In this document: positions 9,632 through 17,360 of the stretch, piece after piece
Position numbering within the stretch: position 1 is the stretch's first letter
How the letters are laid out: every line of letters starts with the position of its first letter
Assembly: GCA_030426385.1 (NCBI GenBank)
Contig: JAUHYI010000002.1
Span: 62,001 to 126,000 of the forward strand
Direction: 5' to 3'
DNA length: 64,000 nt
From: Phycisphaerae bacterium
Lineage (GTDB): Bacteria > Planctomycetota > Phycisphaerae > Phycisphaerales > Phycisphaeraceae
Made by a program: the position numbers and the translations under genes
The notes under the pieces: generated by a model
Seen by the model: the letters and a program-made list of their open reading frames with translations, nothing else
Database searches by the model: none
Told to the model about the DNA's origin: nothing

Positions 9632-9708
9632 AACTTCTTACTTCTTACTTTTAACTTTTTACTTTTTACTTTTTACTTTTTACTTTTTACTTTTTACTAT
9701 TTACTACT
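9632..9708. repeat. Heptamer tandem repeat (TTTTTAC)n
   Basis: Roughly eight to ten copies of a 7-base unit, ACTTTTT, the central ones perfect and the outer ones degenerate (CTTCTT, CTTTTA). It lies between the 3' end of the PEP-CTERM gene at 9733 and the prepilin-like start at 9548, about 85-160 bases upstream of that start. Copy number could vary by slippage. Confidence 0.85.
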
Positions 9709-9732
9709 ACCCCCCCCTCGCCCCCCACGCCC

Positions 9733-10434
9733 CTACCCCTGGGCACCTCGCTTTCGCCCACGCCGTCCGGCCACCATCAACGCACCGCCGAGCAGCATCA
9801 ACACTGACCCGGGCTCAGGCACCGCCAGCGAAACCGATGGCGAACTCTGCGAATACCCCGGCGCAAAACTCAACCCAACCCACGCTCCATCAACCAGCGA
9901 CACATCACTGATACCCGCAAATGCCGACGACCAGCCCACGCCTTCTTCGCCTTGGAAAACTTCCCAAAAACCGTTGCTAAACCAACCTTCTGCGTAATAG
10001 TCATCACCATCGGCCGCAGTCGCACTATCGCTCGGTGCCGTCACTGCCACGCCAGACACAAAGCCCGGCGAATCGCTCAGATCAAACCCATCGCTATCTG
10101 CATCATGGCCAATCCCATACAACGGCAAGCCGAACGCGCCTACCGTGCCTACACGCAGATACAAACCCGAGCCACTTGTGCCCGCCACATCGATCAACAA
10201 ATCCTCCGTCGTTGGCGATGTCACCTCGTTGTACCGATACCCAAACACGATCACCTGCGACCCACCCACATCATTCCAGTCAATCGCAAAACCTGTTTCC
10301 GACGTACCGCTTCCGTACCACGTTGAAATATCATTCAACCCAATCCCCCACGCTTGTCCATGCAGCACCGACAATGACAAAACCATCATCGCAAGACCGC
10401 GCAACACACCAGCAAAACCTTGTACCTGAAACAT
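9733..10434 (-). CDS. PEP-CTERM protein under a cobalamin riboswitch
   Basis: 233 residues. An N-terminal signal peptide (hydrophobic LRGLAMMVLSLSVLHGQAWG) is followed by a mature domain starting LNDISTWYGSGTSETGFAIDWND, then VIVFGYRYNEVTSPTTEDLL. The C-terminus is a PEP-CTERM sorting signal: VPEPGS, hydrophobic VLMLLGGALMVAG, basic RRGRKR. The leader upstream folds as a cobalamin riboswitch (see 10590-10770), so the protein is probably made when B12 is scarce. I infer a role in B12 or corrinoid capture at the cell surface. From memory, the 'IDWND...GYRY' pattern resembles a family of exported proteins often found with B12 riboswitches, but I cannot verify that. No TonB receptor or btu gene is adjacent. 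Confidence 0.88.
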   Translation of the reverse strand: MFQVQGFAGVLRGLAMMVLSLSVLHGQAWGIGLNDISTWYGSGTSETGFAIDWNDVGGSQVIVFGYRYNEVTSPTTEDLLIDVAGTSGSGLYLRVGTVGAFGLPLYGIGHDADSDGFDLSDSPGFVSGVAVTAPSDSATAADGDDYYAEGWFSNGFWEVFQGEEGVGWSSAFAGISDVSLVDGAWVGLSFAPGYSQSSPSVSLAVPEPGSVLMLLGGALMVAGRRGRKRGAQG

Positions 10435-10589
10435 AATCCAAATCCTTTCGACTTGTCCCGATTCGCGCAGGACATCCCCATTGAAAAATAGTGTTATGCC
10501 TCGGACGGGATTACAGGGTGTATGTAGACGGACGCGATCGGTCGTGGGGAAAATGACATCGCCTCCGCCGACATCCCGATCGCGAGGAC

Positions 10590-10770
10590 ATCCAGCGGCT
10601 CAACAGGCAGGTCTTCCGGCTCAGGGCTTACTTATTCGGTTCACCTTCCCATCCAACGCATTGCACGTCAGGCAGTGGCTTCTTGAACCGAACGCTTTTC
10701 CCATTACGGCGGCGCGTCCGCGGTGGATTTTCGCTTAAAAACCAGCATAAAATGCCAATTTCCAGCAATT
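10590..10770 (-). ncRNA. Cobalamin (B12) riboswitch
   Basis: Read on the minus strand, the conserved elements come in the right order: AAAATCCACCGCGGACGCG near 10731-10713, GCCGCCGTAATGGG, then GCCACTGCC (10679-10671), GGGAAGG (about 10650), and finally the B12 box GAGCCGGAAGACCTGCC (10622-10606). The element ends about 170 bases before the PEP-CTERM start at 10434. Between them are more complementary segments (such as GATCGGGATGTC and CGACCGATCGCG, around 10530-10585) that may form the expression platform. Exact boundaries are estimates. Confidence 0.9.
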
Positions 10771-10930
10771 ACCACACTTCACTTTTCACGGTCTTGGATT
10801 TGTCACCAAATCCGCAACCGCACCTGTTGAGTCGCTAACAGTAATACCGCGCCCCCCATCGCAACGCAACTGGCCTCACGCCATTCCACAAAATTTAATC
10901 GCTTCAACCCGCGCTAACCTACAACTCATG

Positions 10931-11046
10931 CGTTAGCCGCCGCCCTTGGGCGGCGCGTCACCATCAACAAACCCCTGCCCCCCACCCCCCCCACCATGCA
11001 CCCCATCGCGCCGCCCAAGGGCGACGGCTAACGGGGAATCACACAC
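10931..11046. repeat. Dispersed inverted-repeat element, copy 2
   Basis: The left end GCGTTAGCCGCCGCCCTTGG (10931-10950) and right end CGCCGCCCAAGGGCGACGGC (about 11009-11028) are inverted repeats. The core contains CAACAAACCCCTGCCCCCC. The right end continues TAACGGGGAATCACAC, like copy 1. It sits just after the 3' end of the gene at 11068. The bases from 10771 to 10930 hold no gene I can support. Confidence 0.75.
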
Positions 11047-11067
11047 AGCATCGATCGCGCAGTGCCA

Positions 11068-11712
11068 TCATGATGGATAGCGTTGCTTGTTGCGTTCCAG
11101 CAACGCGCCGCCAAGTCGATACATCGTCGCCCGTTGTTCGGCTGTGGTGCCGAGGAATAACTTGCGTTCAAACTTCCCCATGTCGCGTTGAATGCTCGAG
11201 GGATCGCGTACCACGGTCAGCGCGGGATTGCTGCCCGCCCATTCCATAAATTTTGTGCCGCCCTTAAGGTGGTGAATCATGAATAACATTTGATCGAGAA
11301 ATGGGCCATGCATGGCAGGATCCAACGCCGCAAATTCATCCGCCATACGACAGGCCAATGCTAAATCCACTTGCGCTTCGATCCGCCGTCGCAGTTGACG
11401 ATCCATATTCGCAGCCCGCCAGCGTTGATCGATCTCAACGCGTTCCTGTGCGCTCATGCCCATAAATTGTCCCGCTGCTTCCCGCAACAATTTATCGCGC
11501 TGCAACGATGACAACCGATCAAAATCACCACTGACGGCAAACTCAATCATCTGGTCATAACTGGCCGTCGATAAATCAGGCGGCGTGGGGCGACGTATCC
11601 CCTGCCACAGCAACATTAATCCCACCACCAGCGCGAGCACACCCACCGCCATAGCGTCCAAGCGTCGAGCACGCGATCGTGACAACCATTGCCTTACTTG
11701 TTTCATCATCAT
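11068..11712 (-). CDS. Uncharacterised single-pass membrane protein
   Basis: About 214 residues; not recognised. I place the start at the first of three successive ATG codons (11712) because GAGG lies 6 nt upstream. After a basic start (KQVRQWLSRSRARR) there is one membrane helix (LDAMAVGVLALVVGLMLLW), then a soluble helical, charged region with SAQERVEIDQRWR and a C-terminal FERKLFLGTTAEQRATMYRL. The topology suggests a short cytoplasmic tail and a periplasmic domain. A run of nine G on the coding strand lies just upstream of the ribosome-binding site. It follows a prepilin-like gene on the same strand (130-base gap) and could work with it, but the sequence gives no direct evidence of function. 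Confidence 0.65.
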   Translation of the reverse strand: MMMKQVRQWLSRSRARRLDAMAVGVLALVVGLMLLWQGIRRPTPPDLSTASYDQMIEFAVSGDFDRLSSLQRDKLLREAAGQFMGMSAQERVEIDQRWRAANMDRQLRRRIEAQVDLALACRMADEFAALDPAMHGPFLDQMLFMIHHLKGGTKFMEWAGSNPALTVVRDPSSIQRDMGKFERKLFLGTTAEQRATMYRLGGALLERNKQRYPS

Positions 11713-11842
11713 GTAAACCTCACTGTCCCCCCCCCACACACACCACACACACATCATTCCCACGACGCACACGATTCCTTCTAATCCCACTTAACACTTA
11801 TCCATCCATCATTCGTTTCTCGTTTTCATCGCTCGATTATCA

Positions 11843-12502
11843 TCACGAACCCGACGGGATGGCGTCGAATAACCAATCCACATGCGTGTCGTAATACACC
11901 GTCAAATTCGGCGACACGATATCCTGCGGCGCGTCATGAAACTGCGCCGCGTCGGCTAAAATCGGCACGATTTCCGGGTTTTCCCGAGCAACCGTGGCCA
12001 ACTCAACCGCGTTGATCGGATTCAAGGCAATCGCCAGACCCGGCAAATATTCATAACTCGTCCCGCGCTGCGCAAAGTACGATCGATCATCCGACGGACA
12101 TTCATACACCGCCCGTTCGCGAATCTGTTCTCGCAAAACATGCATGATCGTCAACTCATCCGGCGGAGCGCTACCAATCACGGCAGGCAAGCTTACCGCC
12201 GCTGGCATCACATCCGGCGACGCGTCGGCATAGATCGCCCAACCCGTCCCCAGGTTTTTCAAATTCGAACGACATTTGGTCGCGGCTGCTGACTCACGCA
12301 CCTTGCTCAACACCGGCGACAACAAACCCATCAACAACACAATGACGCCGATGACCACGATCAATTCCACGATCGTGAACCCCTTGCCATCATGACCCAT
12401 GCCCCGACTCGTTCCTACAGCCAACACCGTTACGTTTGTGTTTGTACTCGCGTTGACATGTCTATTTGCATTTGCATTTGTAGCACTGATAGAAAAATTC
12501 AT
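11843..12502 (-). CDS. Prepilin-type domain protein with unusual Asn/Ala-rich leader
   Basis: About 219 residues from the ATG at 12502 (AGGA 8 nt upstream). The pseudopilin motif KGFTIVELIVVIGVIVLLMGLL is clear, followed by KCRSNLKNLGTGWAIYADA. It has no DGH C-terminus. The start is uncertain: from 12502 the leader would be about 40 residues, with a low-complexity part (NANANRHVNASTNTNV). An ATG at 12400 (MGHDGKG|FTIVEL) would give a normal 7-residue leader but a poorer ribosome-binding site. The Asn/Ala-rich stretch resembles the N-terminus of the oxidoreductase at 31323. It follows the sigma/anti-sigma pair on the same strand with a 68-base gap, so may be co-transcribed with it. Confidence 0.75.
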   Translation of the reverse strand: MNFSISATNANANRHVNASTNTNVTVLAVGTSRGMGHDGKGFTIVELIVVIGVIVLLMGLLSPVLSKVRESAAATKCRSNLKNLGTGWAIYADASPDVMPAAVSLPAVIGSAPPDELTIMHVLREQIRERAVYECPSDDRSYFAQRGTSYEYLPGLAIALNPINAVELATVARENPEIVPILADAAQFHDAPQDIVSPNLTVYYDTHVDWLFDAIPSGS

Positions 12503-12570
12503 GGTGAGGTTCCTGTCCAGATTATTTCTGTTCCCCGTGATGTTCGTGAGGATCATGATGTGCCGGATAT

Positions 12571-13629
12571 TTATGGCAACGTCTGCCACTCAAGTTTCCC
12601 GTTAATCTGTCGCGTGCGGCCATCACGTTGCTGCCAACGCAACAGCGGTTGTTGGTCGCCGAAATGCACTTCCTTACCGAAGTACTCCGGCTTAGCGCCC
12701 GCGTCGTGCAACTGCAAACAGAACAACCCACCGGCAATCACATCGCCCAGCGCTTCACGTTGGCCACGCTCACTGTTCAACGGTTCAGGCAACGATGACC
12801 ATGACGATGACGACCGCAACGATACGGTCAATATTTTCACCAGTGATTCCCAGGCCAACATCTGCGTGGTTGGGAAGCGTCCGTTATCCAATTTGGCAAG
12901 GCGAGCCAACGTGCGCGTCAATGGCTGCTCACCCGGCATGGGAATCACCAGTGGATCAATGCGCTCATAATCCGTGGGGATGTCGAGCATCAGTTTGCCC
13001 ACGTCGAATGGCTCGTCCCATTTGAATTGATCGAGGGTCCAAACCACCATTTCGTTTTTGCCCGATGGCACCCGTGCATACACCCGCGTCAAACGCAGCG
13101 TGGTGATGTCCACCCATAATTCCAACATGCTGTCATCAGACAATCCCATTGATGCGGCAGACAGTCGAAACCCGCGCAAGTTGTCCGTGTCGCCGTGATT
13201 GTTGCCAGGCACTAAGGTTGGCGAGGTCGATTCATCCACCGCTATCGGCTGGATATCACCCGCAAATCGCCCTATTTGTCGCACCAGCGATGCGGGATCC
13301 AATCGCAATAATTCCCGCGGATTCAATGTATCAGGCAAGGCCATCGGCATCACCGCCCGATGCGTATGATCAACCAGAATCGGTTGGCCCTGATACGGCA
13401 ACCAGAATTGCGCCAAGGGCATCCCCAGTGCCTGCACATCCAATCGGGCGCCCAATTCACGATCGGCCCACGACTGCGCCGTGCTCAGTTCAATGACGTG
13501 TCCGTCGCGTTCCAACACCAACGTGGATTGGAATTGGATCGTGTGCGCCCGATCGATCGAACGTTGCACCGATGCAATGCTTGTCCCCGAGCCAGTGAAG
13601 AGCACCATAAAAACCAACACCGCCGCCAT
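12571..13629 (-). CDS. Membrane-anchored periplasmic domain of a split anti-sigma-like protein
   Basis: 352 residues from the ATG at 13629. The true reading frame is open upstream to a TGA at 13690-13692, and the 20 codons between complete a membrane helix (RWIAGIATTATTMAAVLVFMVLF). The rest is periplasmic: AHTIQFQSTLVLERDG and later LELWVDITTLRLTRVYARVP look like the LolA/RseB-like fold used by some anti-sigma partners. It is in the same frame as the 53-residue ORF at 13690-13851, so both are probably one protein interrupted by a stop codon. Translation from 13629 would leave a signal-anchor-like N-terminus, so the domain might still be exported. The exact family is not recognised. Confidence 0.65.
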   Translation of the reverse strand: MAAVLVFMVLFTGSGTSIASVQRSIDRAHTIQFQSTLVLERDGHVIELSTAQSWADRELGARLDVQALGMPLAQFWLPYQGQPILVDHTHRAVMPMALPDTLNPRELLRLDPASLVRQIGRFAGDIQPIAVDESTSPTLVPGNNHGDTDNLRGFRLSAASMGLSDDSMLELWVDITTLRLTRVYARVPSGKNEMVVWTLDQFKWDEPFDVGKLMLDIPTDYERIDPLVIPMPGEQPLTRTLARLAKLDNGRFPTTQMLAWESLVKILTVSLRSSSSWSSLPEPLNSERGQREALGDVIAGGLFCLQLHDAGAKPEYFGKEVHFGDQQPLLRWQQRDGRTRQINGKLEWQTLP

Positions 13630-13689
13630 CGTCGTGGCTGTCGTGGCAATGCCCGCGATCCATCGCGCTCGAACGCCGTATTGCGTCGG

Positions 13690-13851
13690 TCAAAAACGAT
13701 AGCCGTCTCGCGAACCGTCTCGCCTTGACGTGTGCGTTTGGGTTTCGTCACGCACACGATTCAACAAACGCTCACGCGTGTCCTGCATCCATGCCGTATC
13801 CGGCTCATCCGCTTTCATGTTTTTGATCATGCGATCTATCGGGTCATTCAT
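13690..13851 (-). CDS. Short anti-sigma N-terminal fragment, ended by an in-frame TGA
   Basis: 53 codons (MNDPIDRMIKNMKADEPDTA...), starting at an ATG that overlaps the sigma-factor stop (ATGA at 13848-13851), the usual translational coupling of sigma and anti-sigma genes. The segment is small, charged and cytoplasmic in character (WMQDTRERLLNRVRDE). It stops at TGA (13690-13692), but the same frame continues for 20 codons into the membrane helix of the gene at 12571. A single base change (for example CGA) would give one protein of 427 residues. It may be a nonsense mutation, a sequencing error or a genuine readthrough site. Confidence 0.6.
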   Translation of the reverse strand: MNDPIDRMIKNMKADEPDTAWMQDTRERLLNRVRDETQTHTSRRDGSRDGYRF

Positions 13852-14447
13852 GGCAGGAACTCACTCACTGGTGATACGCGTTGACTTGAAAATTTGCTCA
13901 TGCCCACAAGAGAATCTGATTCGTTGTATCGATCGCGAAAACGTAATCGGGCTCGATATAACAGGTTTTCTACCGCTTTTTCTGTGCGATTGAGTCGTGC
14001 CGCAATCTCACGCACGCTTAGTTCATCCTGATACATCCACACCAAGACATCGCGCAATTGTGCGGGCAATAATGCCAACGTATCGCCCACGCGTTGGCCA
14101 TCTTCCGACGCCTCTTGCACCGGGGCTGGCTGATCTTCAAGCAACTCGCTGGCGACTCGTCGCTTATCCTGTGGCTGTTGTTTATGTTGTTGACGCCAAT
14201 GATCCGCTAACTTGCGACGGGCGATGCCATACAACCACTGCGACACATTTCCACGCGCCGGATCGCACGTCGCGATCCCTTCAACCGCACCCATAAAAGT
14301 TTCACTGGCCAGATCGTCCGCCACCTCGCGACAACCATTCACCCGCCGATACATGAACTGCCAGATAGCCCGACCGTGACGATCGTATAGCTCCGCCCAT
14401 GTCTCGGGGTCGTGTTCCATCAAACGCCGAATCTTCTCGTGCACCAT
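13848..14447 (-). CDS. ECF-type RNA polymerase sigma factor
   Basis: 199 residues. Region 2 is recognisable (ELYDRHGRAIWQFMYRRV, then ADDLASETFMGAVEG), as is the W-L-Y-G-I-A-R segment typical of ECF region 2.4. Region 4 is complete: LPAQLRDVLVWMYQDELSVREIAARLNRTEKAVENLLYRARLRFR, a helix-turn-helix for the -35 box. It has an extra 20-residue tail (SLVGMSKFSSQRVSPVSEFLP). The gene overlaps the anti-sigma-like ORF by 4 bases. Upstream, at 14551-14616, lie six 12-base repeats with GTGAAACTT-like cores on the coding strand, possibly linked to autoregulation. The signal it responds to is unknown. Confidence 0.92.
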   Translation of the reverse strand: MVHEKIRRLMEHDPETWAELYDRHGRAIWQFMYRRVNGCREVADDLASETFMGAVEGIATCDPARGNVSQWLYGIARRKLADHWRQQHKQQPQDKRRVASELLEDQPAPVQEASEDGQRVGDTLALLPAQLRDVLVWMYQDELSVREIAARLNRTEKAVENLLYRARLRFRDRYNESDSLVGMSKFSSQRVSPVSEFLP

Positions 14448-14548
14448 TCGGTCGGCCTCTGCCCTATCAACAGTCCTCTATCCACAGCTCTACCAACCTA
14501 TACGCCCCCCAAACCCCACAAGTTACCACCTCCCCACATTTCCCCTGC

Positions 14549-14622
14549 ATGTTTCACGCCAACTTTTACCGCAAGTTTCACCGCAAGTTTCACGCCAAGT
14601 TCCACCTCGTGTTTCATCTCGC
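14549..14622. repeat. Six 12-bp tandem repeats upstream of the ECF sigma gene
   Basis: GTTTCA or close variants begin at 14551, 14563, 14575, 14587, 14599 and 14611, exactly 12 bases apart. The consensus on the plus strand is AAGTTTCACCGC; on the strand of the sigma gene it reads GCGGTGAAACTT. They lie 100-165 bases upstream of the sigma start. The remaining bases between 14448 and 14948 hold no supported gene. Confidence 0.8.
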
Positions 14623-14948
14623 ATTCACCCGGCCATACTCCATCACCGTTCCATCACCGTTCCATTCACACTGAAACTTCTCCACATGCCGAACATTCGC
14701 CGGGCTTTCCCGCCCTGTATGAATGACTTTCGCAAAATGTGGCCCAATCACTCACCCCTCGCTCCCTAAAATGCAAAAAAAATCGGAATGCACCGATATC
14801 GCATACGGCCTTCGCCATAATCCATGCGTTCGCATGATGCCCTTATTGATTGTTTCATCCCCACAAAAACGCGAAAAACAGGCAAGCGTGCGATCAACCA
14901 CATCGGCTTGCTCACAAGCAATCGCAAGCAATCACGACCTGAAACTCT

Positions 14949-15049
14949 CGCGTTAGCCACCGTCCTTGAGCGGCGTGTCACCGTCAACAAACCCCTGCCC
15001 CCACTATCCCACCATCACCACCACCGCGCGCGGCTAACGTGGAATCGAA
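14949..15049. repeat. Dispersed inverted-repeat element, copy 3 (degenerate)
   Basis: CGCGTTAGCCACCGTCCTTG (14949-14968) starts the element, CAACAAACCCCTGCCCC lies in the middle, and GCGCGCGGCTAACGTGGAATC closes it, the same order as in copies 1 and 2 but with more substitutions. It lies downstream of the gene at 15108. Confidence 0.65.
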
Positions 15050-15107
15050 CGCGCGTGCAAAGCGCTTCGGTCCAGTAAGCCCGAGTCATCCGATGCGATG
15101 TCCACAC

Positions 15108-17360
15108 TTAATTTTCTGACGGCGGGACAATCGTGTTGCTATTCAAATGCAACCAGCGTGCGTCCTCGCTGATAGGCCCAACATGGTTGACACCACGAAG
15201 CAATTGATACGTATGCCTGCCGATGAGTCCGATGCTGTCACGCACCACCACCATGTCAGGGCGCTCTTCCAGATATATCGATGCCATACGCACGGGGTTG
15301 CGCAAGGCGAAGAGCCAACTGCCCTGCACAAAAATGCGTCCGCCCGCTTTTCGATGAACAATCAAACACATGCCGCCGAACTCGCCTCCAAAGCGAGTGC
15401 TGTCGGCCACCACATCGCCGTGATTATCTATCCATCGCGCATCAACCGATTGCATGCAATAGGGATTTCCCAATACGTTTCGCAAGACGAGCGTGCCATG
15501 ATTCACGATCGAAGCGCCTTCGGTGGTTTGCTCATCCGTGTTCCACCAACCGTTATCGTAAACCGCCAACGGCCCATGGTATTCAATCAGTTGTCGCACC
15601 TTCCGCCACACGGACGTGTCCGTCACATGCAAGCGTGGGCCTGGCGTTTGCGCGGTTCCTACCTGAAACGCGATGCCTGGATTTTCGGTTAAGTAACAAT
15701 GTTCGATGCGCAGCAAAGCCTCGTCACCGACTGGTTCCGACGCCACCACCACCGACGGCATCTGCGCAAACACCAGATTGCGTAACGTCACCCGTTCAAC
15801 GCGCGGCACATTGAAAAGCGGATTCGCTTCACCAATAAATTCAGCCACACCACCGGCCATGACCATTATATTTTTCGGCAAATCGATCGATTGATCCGCT
15901 CGGTACAACCCGGTCGGAATGACGACGATCGGCAGCGTGGCTTCTTGTGCCTGCGCCACCACGGCCTGTAATTCTCGGGAAATATCACGTTTTCCTCGCC
16001 GACCTTCGCTATCGGTGGTGAACACGAAATATTCGGGACTGCCCGTTTCCAATTCATTTTCTATATCAAGGTGAAGCGCCTCATTCATCGCCTGATTCGT
16101 TCTGGCATCTAACGGCTTGGCGCGGAACTCGGCCAATTCCCTGGGCAACTTGGTGGTGATGTTTTTACTGTTGCGATCAAAATCAAAACTCGCCACGTGA
16201 TTTGGCATCTTCTTTAATCGCTCAAGATCTGACAATTCCACAAAGCGCACCGCAGCCACTCGGCCACGCCGTTCAACGCAACGTCGCATCGTAATCACGT
16301 TTGGCAATTTGGCCGCATCCACGATAGCCCCTTGTGGTGAATCGGACGCATCAAACTCGCACCCTTCGATACTCATCACGCGCGTCAAACCTTTTTGATG
16401 ATTGTTGTGCCATTGTCGCTGCACTTTGATCGCGCACACACCCGGCCCATTTTCAACCACAAACGAACTGTCCGTGCATCGCAAACTTCCGAAAAAATCA
16501 ATCCAACGCATATCGTCCGTGCGCTGGTCGCTCGTCAGGCTGAATTTCACCCGATCAATGCGCCCCGTACTGCTTAACATTTCACACACGGCACCTTCCC
16601 ATGGCTTGGTATACACCACTTCGTTTTGGTCGAACACCGTCCCATCGGCGCTGGCCACGAGAACCTTGGCGCAGTCTTCGAATCGACTTCGGGTCACACG
16701 CAGCATCGCGGAGTTGTAATAATTTTTCGCATCCGAACCGACATATTCCCATTGTTCGGTTTCTTTATTGCGTTTATATCGCCCCGTCAGATTCTGGGGG
16801 TCATAGGCACGCATGACACAATGCACCGCAGCGCCCGCCGTATTGCGAAAGGTGCAATCACTGATGTAAATTGACGCCGCCACATTGTGGGTATAAAAAT
16901 GCACGCCCTCACGACCGCCTTCAAACGTCAAGCCGCGCAGTTCGATTCGCGTCGACCAGTCCACATCCAACACCGGCACGTTCGGGTTCGTCTGACGCAA
17001 GACCGATCCGGGTTCGCCAAGAATCACGGCACTGGGTCCAGCGCGAATCAGGTCCGTCAACAAATAGGTACCTTTGGGAATCAACACCGCATCGGTGATG
17101 TAATTGAACGAACCGATTTGAATCAGCCTGCGGTTTTTATTTTGAAACGTTAGTGCGGCCTGGATGGCTTGGGTGTCATCATGCACGCCATCGCCGACCG
17201 CACCAAAATCGCGCACGTTGATCGCACCACTTAATTCAGCCGCCTGCCATTGCCATGCCACCGGCACAGCAGCTTGCGCAGTCGCCTGTGCTACAACCTG
17301 CACGATGGCCACGGACAAAACCATTAACAATGTGTCGCGGAATATTTTTTGTAAATTCAT
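15108..17360 (-). CDS. Pectate-lyase-superfamily (parallel beta-helix) exported protein
   Basis: 750 residues from the ATG at 17360, which overlaps the stop of the upstream gene (ATGA, 17357-17360), so the two are translationally coupled. A signal peptide (FRDTLLMVLSVAIVQVVAQATAQAA) leads to INVRDFGAVGDGVHDDTQAIQAAL, the hallmark start of the Pectate_lyase_3 beta-helix fold, followed by repeated short strands (LRGLTFEG, IYISDCTFRN). A second similar segment begins near residue 455 (DISRELQAVVAQAQ ... VVIPTGLYRADQSIDLP), suggesting two beta-helix modules. The fold is used by polysaccharide lyases and glycosidases (GH55, GH28). I cannot identify catalytic residues or the substrate. It probably acts on an extracellular polysaccharide with the gene at 17357. 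Confidence 0.82.
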   Translation of the reverse strand: MNLQKIFRDTLLMVLSVAIVQVVAQATAQAAVPVAWQWQAAELSGAINVRDFGAVGDGVHDDTQAIQAALTFQNKNRRLIQIGSFNYITDAVLIPKGTYLLTDLIRAGPSAVILGEPGSVLRQTNPNVPVLDVDWSTRIELRGLTFEGGREGVHFYTHNVAASIYISDCTFRNTAGAAVHCVMRAYDPQNLTGRYKRNKETEQWEYVGSDAKNYYNSAMLRVTRSRFEDCAKVLVASADGTVFDQNEVVYTKPWEGAVCEMLSSTGRIDRVKFSLTSDQRTDDMRWIDFFGSLRCTDSSFVVENGPGVCAIKVQRQWHNNHQKGLTRVMSIEGCEFDASDSPQGAIVDAAKLPNVITMRRCVERRGRVAAVRFVELSDLERLKKMPNHVASFDFDRNSKNITTKLPRELAEFRAKPLDARTNQAMNEALHLDIENELETGSPEYFVFTTDSEGRRGKRDISRELQAVVAQAQEATLPIVVIPTGLYRADQSIDLPKNIMVMAGGVAEFIGEANPLFNVPRVERVTLRNLVFAQMPSVVVASEPVGDEALLRIEHCYLTENPGIAFQVGTAQTPGPRLHVTDTSVWRKVRQLIEYHGPLAVYDNGWWNTDEQTTEGASIVNHGTLVLRNVLGNPYCMQSVDARWIDNHGDVVADSTRFGGEFGGMCLIVHRKAGGRIFVQGSWLFALRNPVRMASIYLEERPDMVVVRDSIGLIGRHTYQLLRGVNHVGPISEDARWLHLNSNTIVPPSEN

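Noticed and set aside
14549-14622. Possible CRISPR array
   Set aside because: Units are contiguous 12-base tandem repeats without spacers, and no cas genes are present anywhere in the window.
15147-15692. Plus-strand open frame of about 180 codons inside the pectate-lyase-like gene
   Set aside because: It overlaps the clear beta-helix coding sequence and has no motif or ribosome-binding site.
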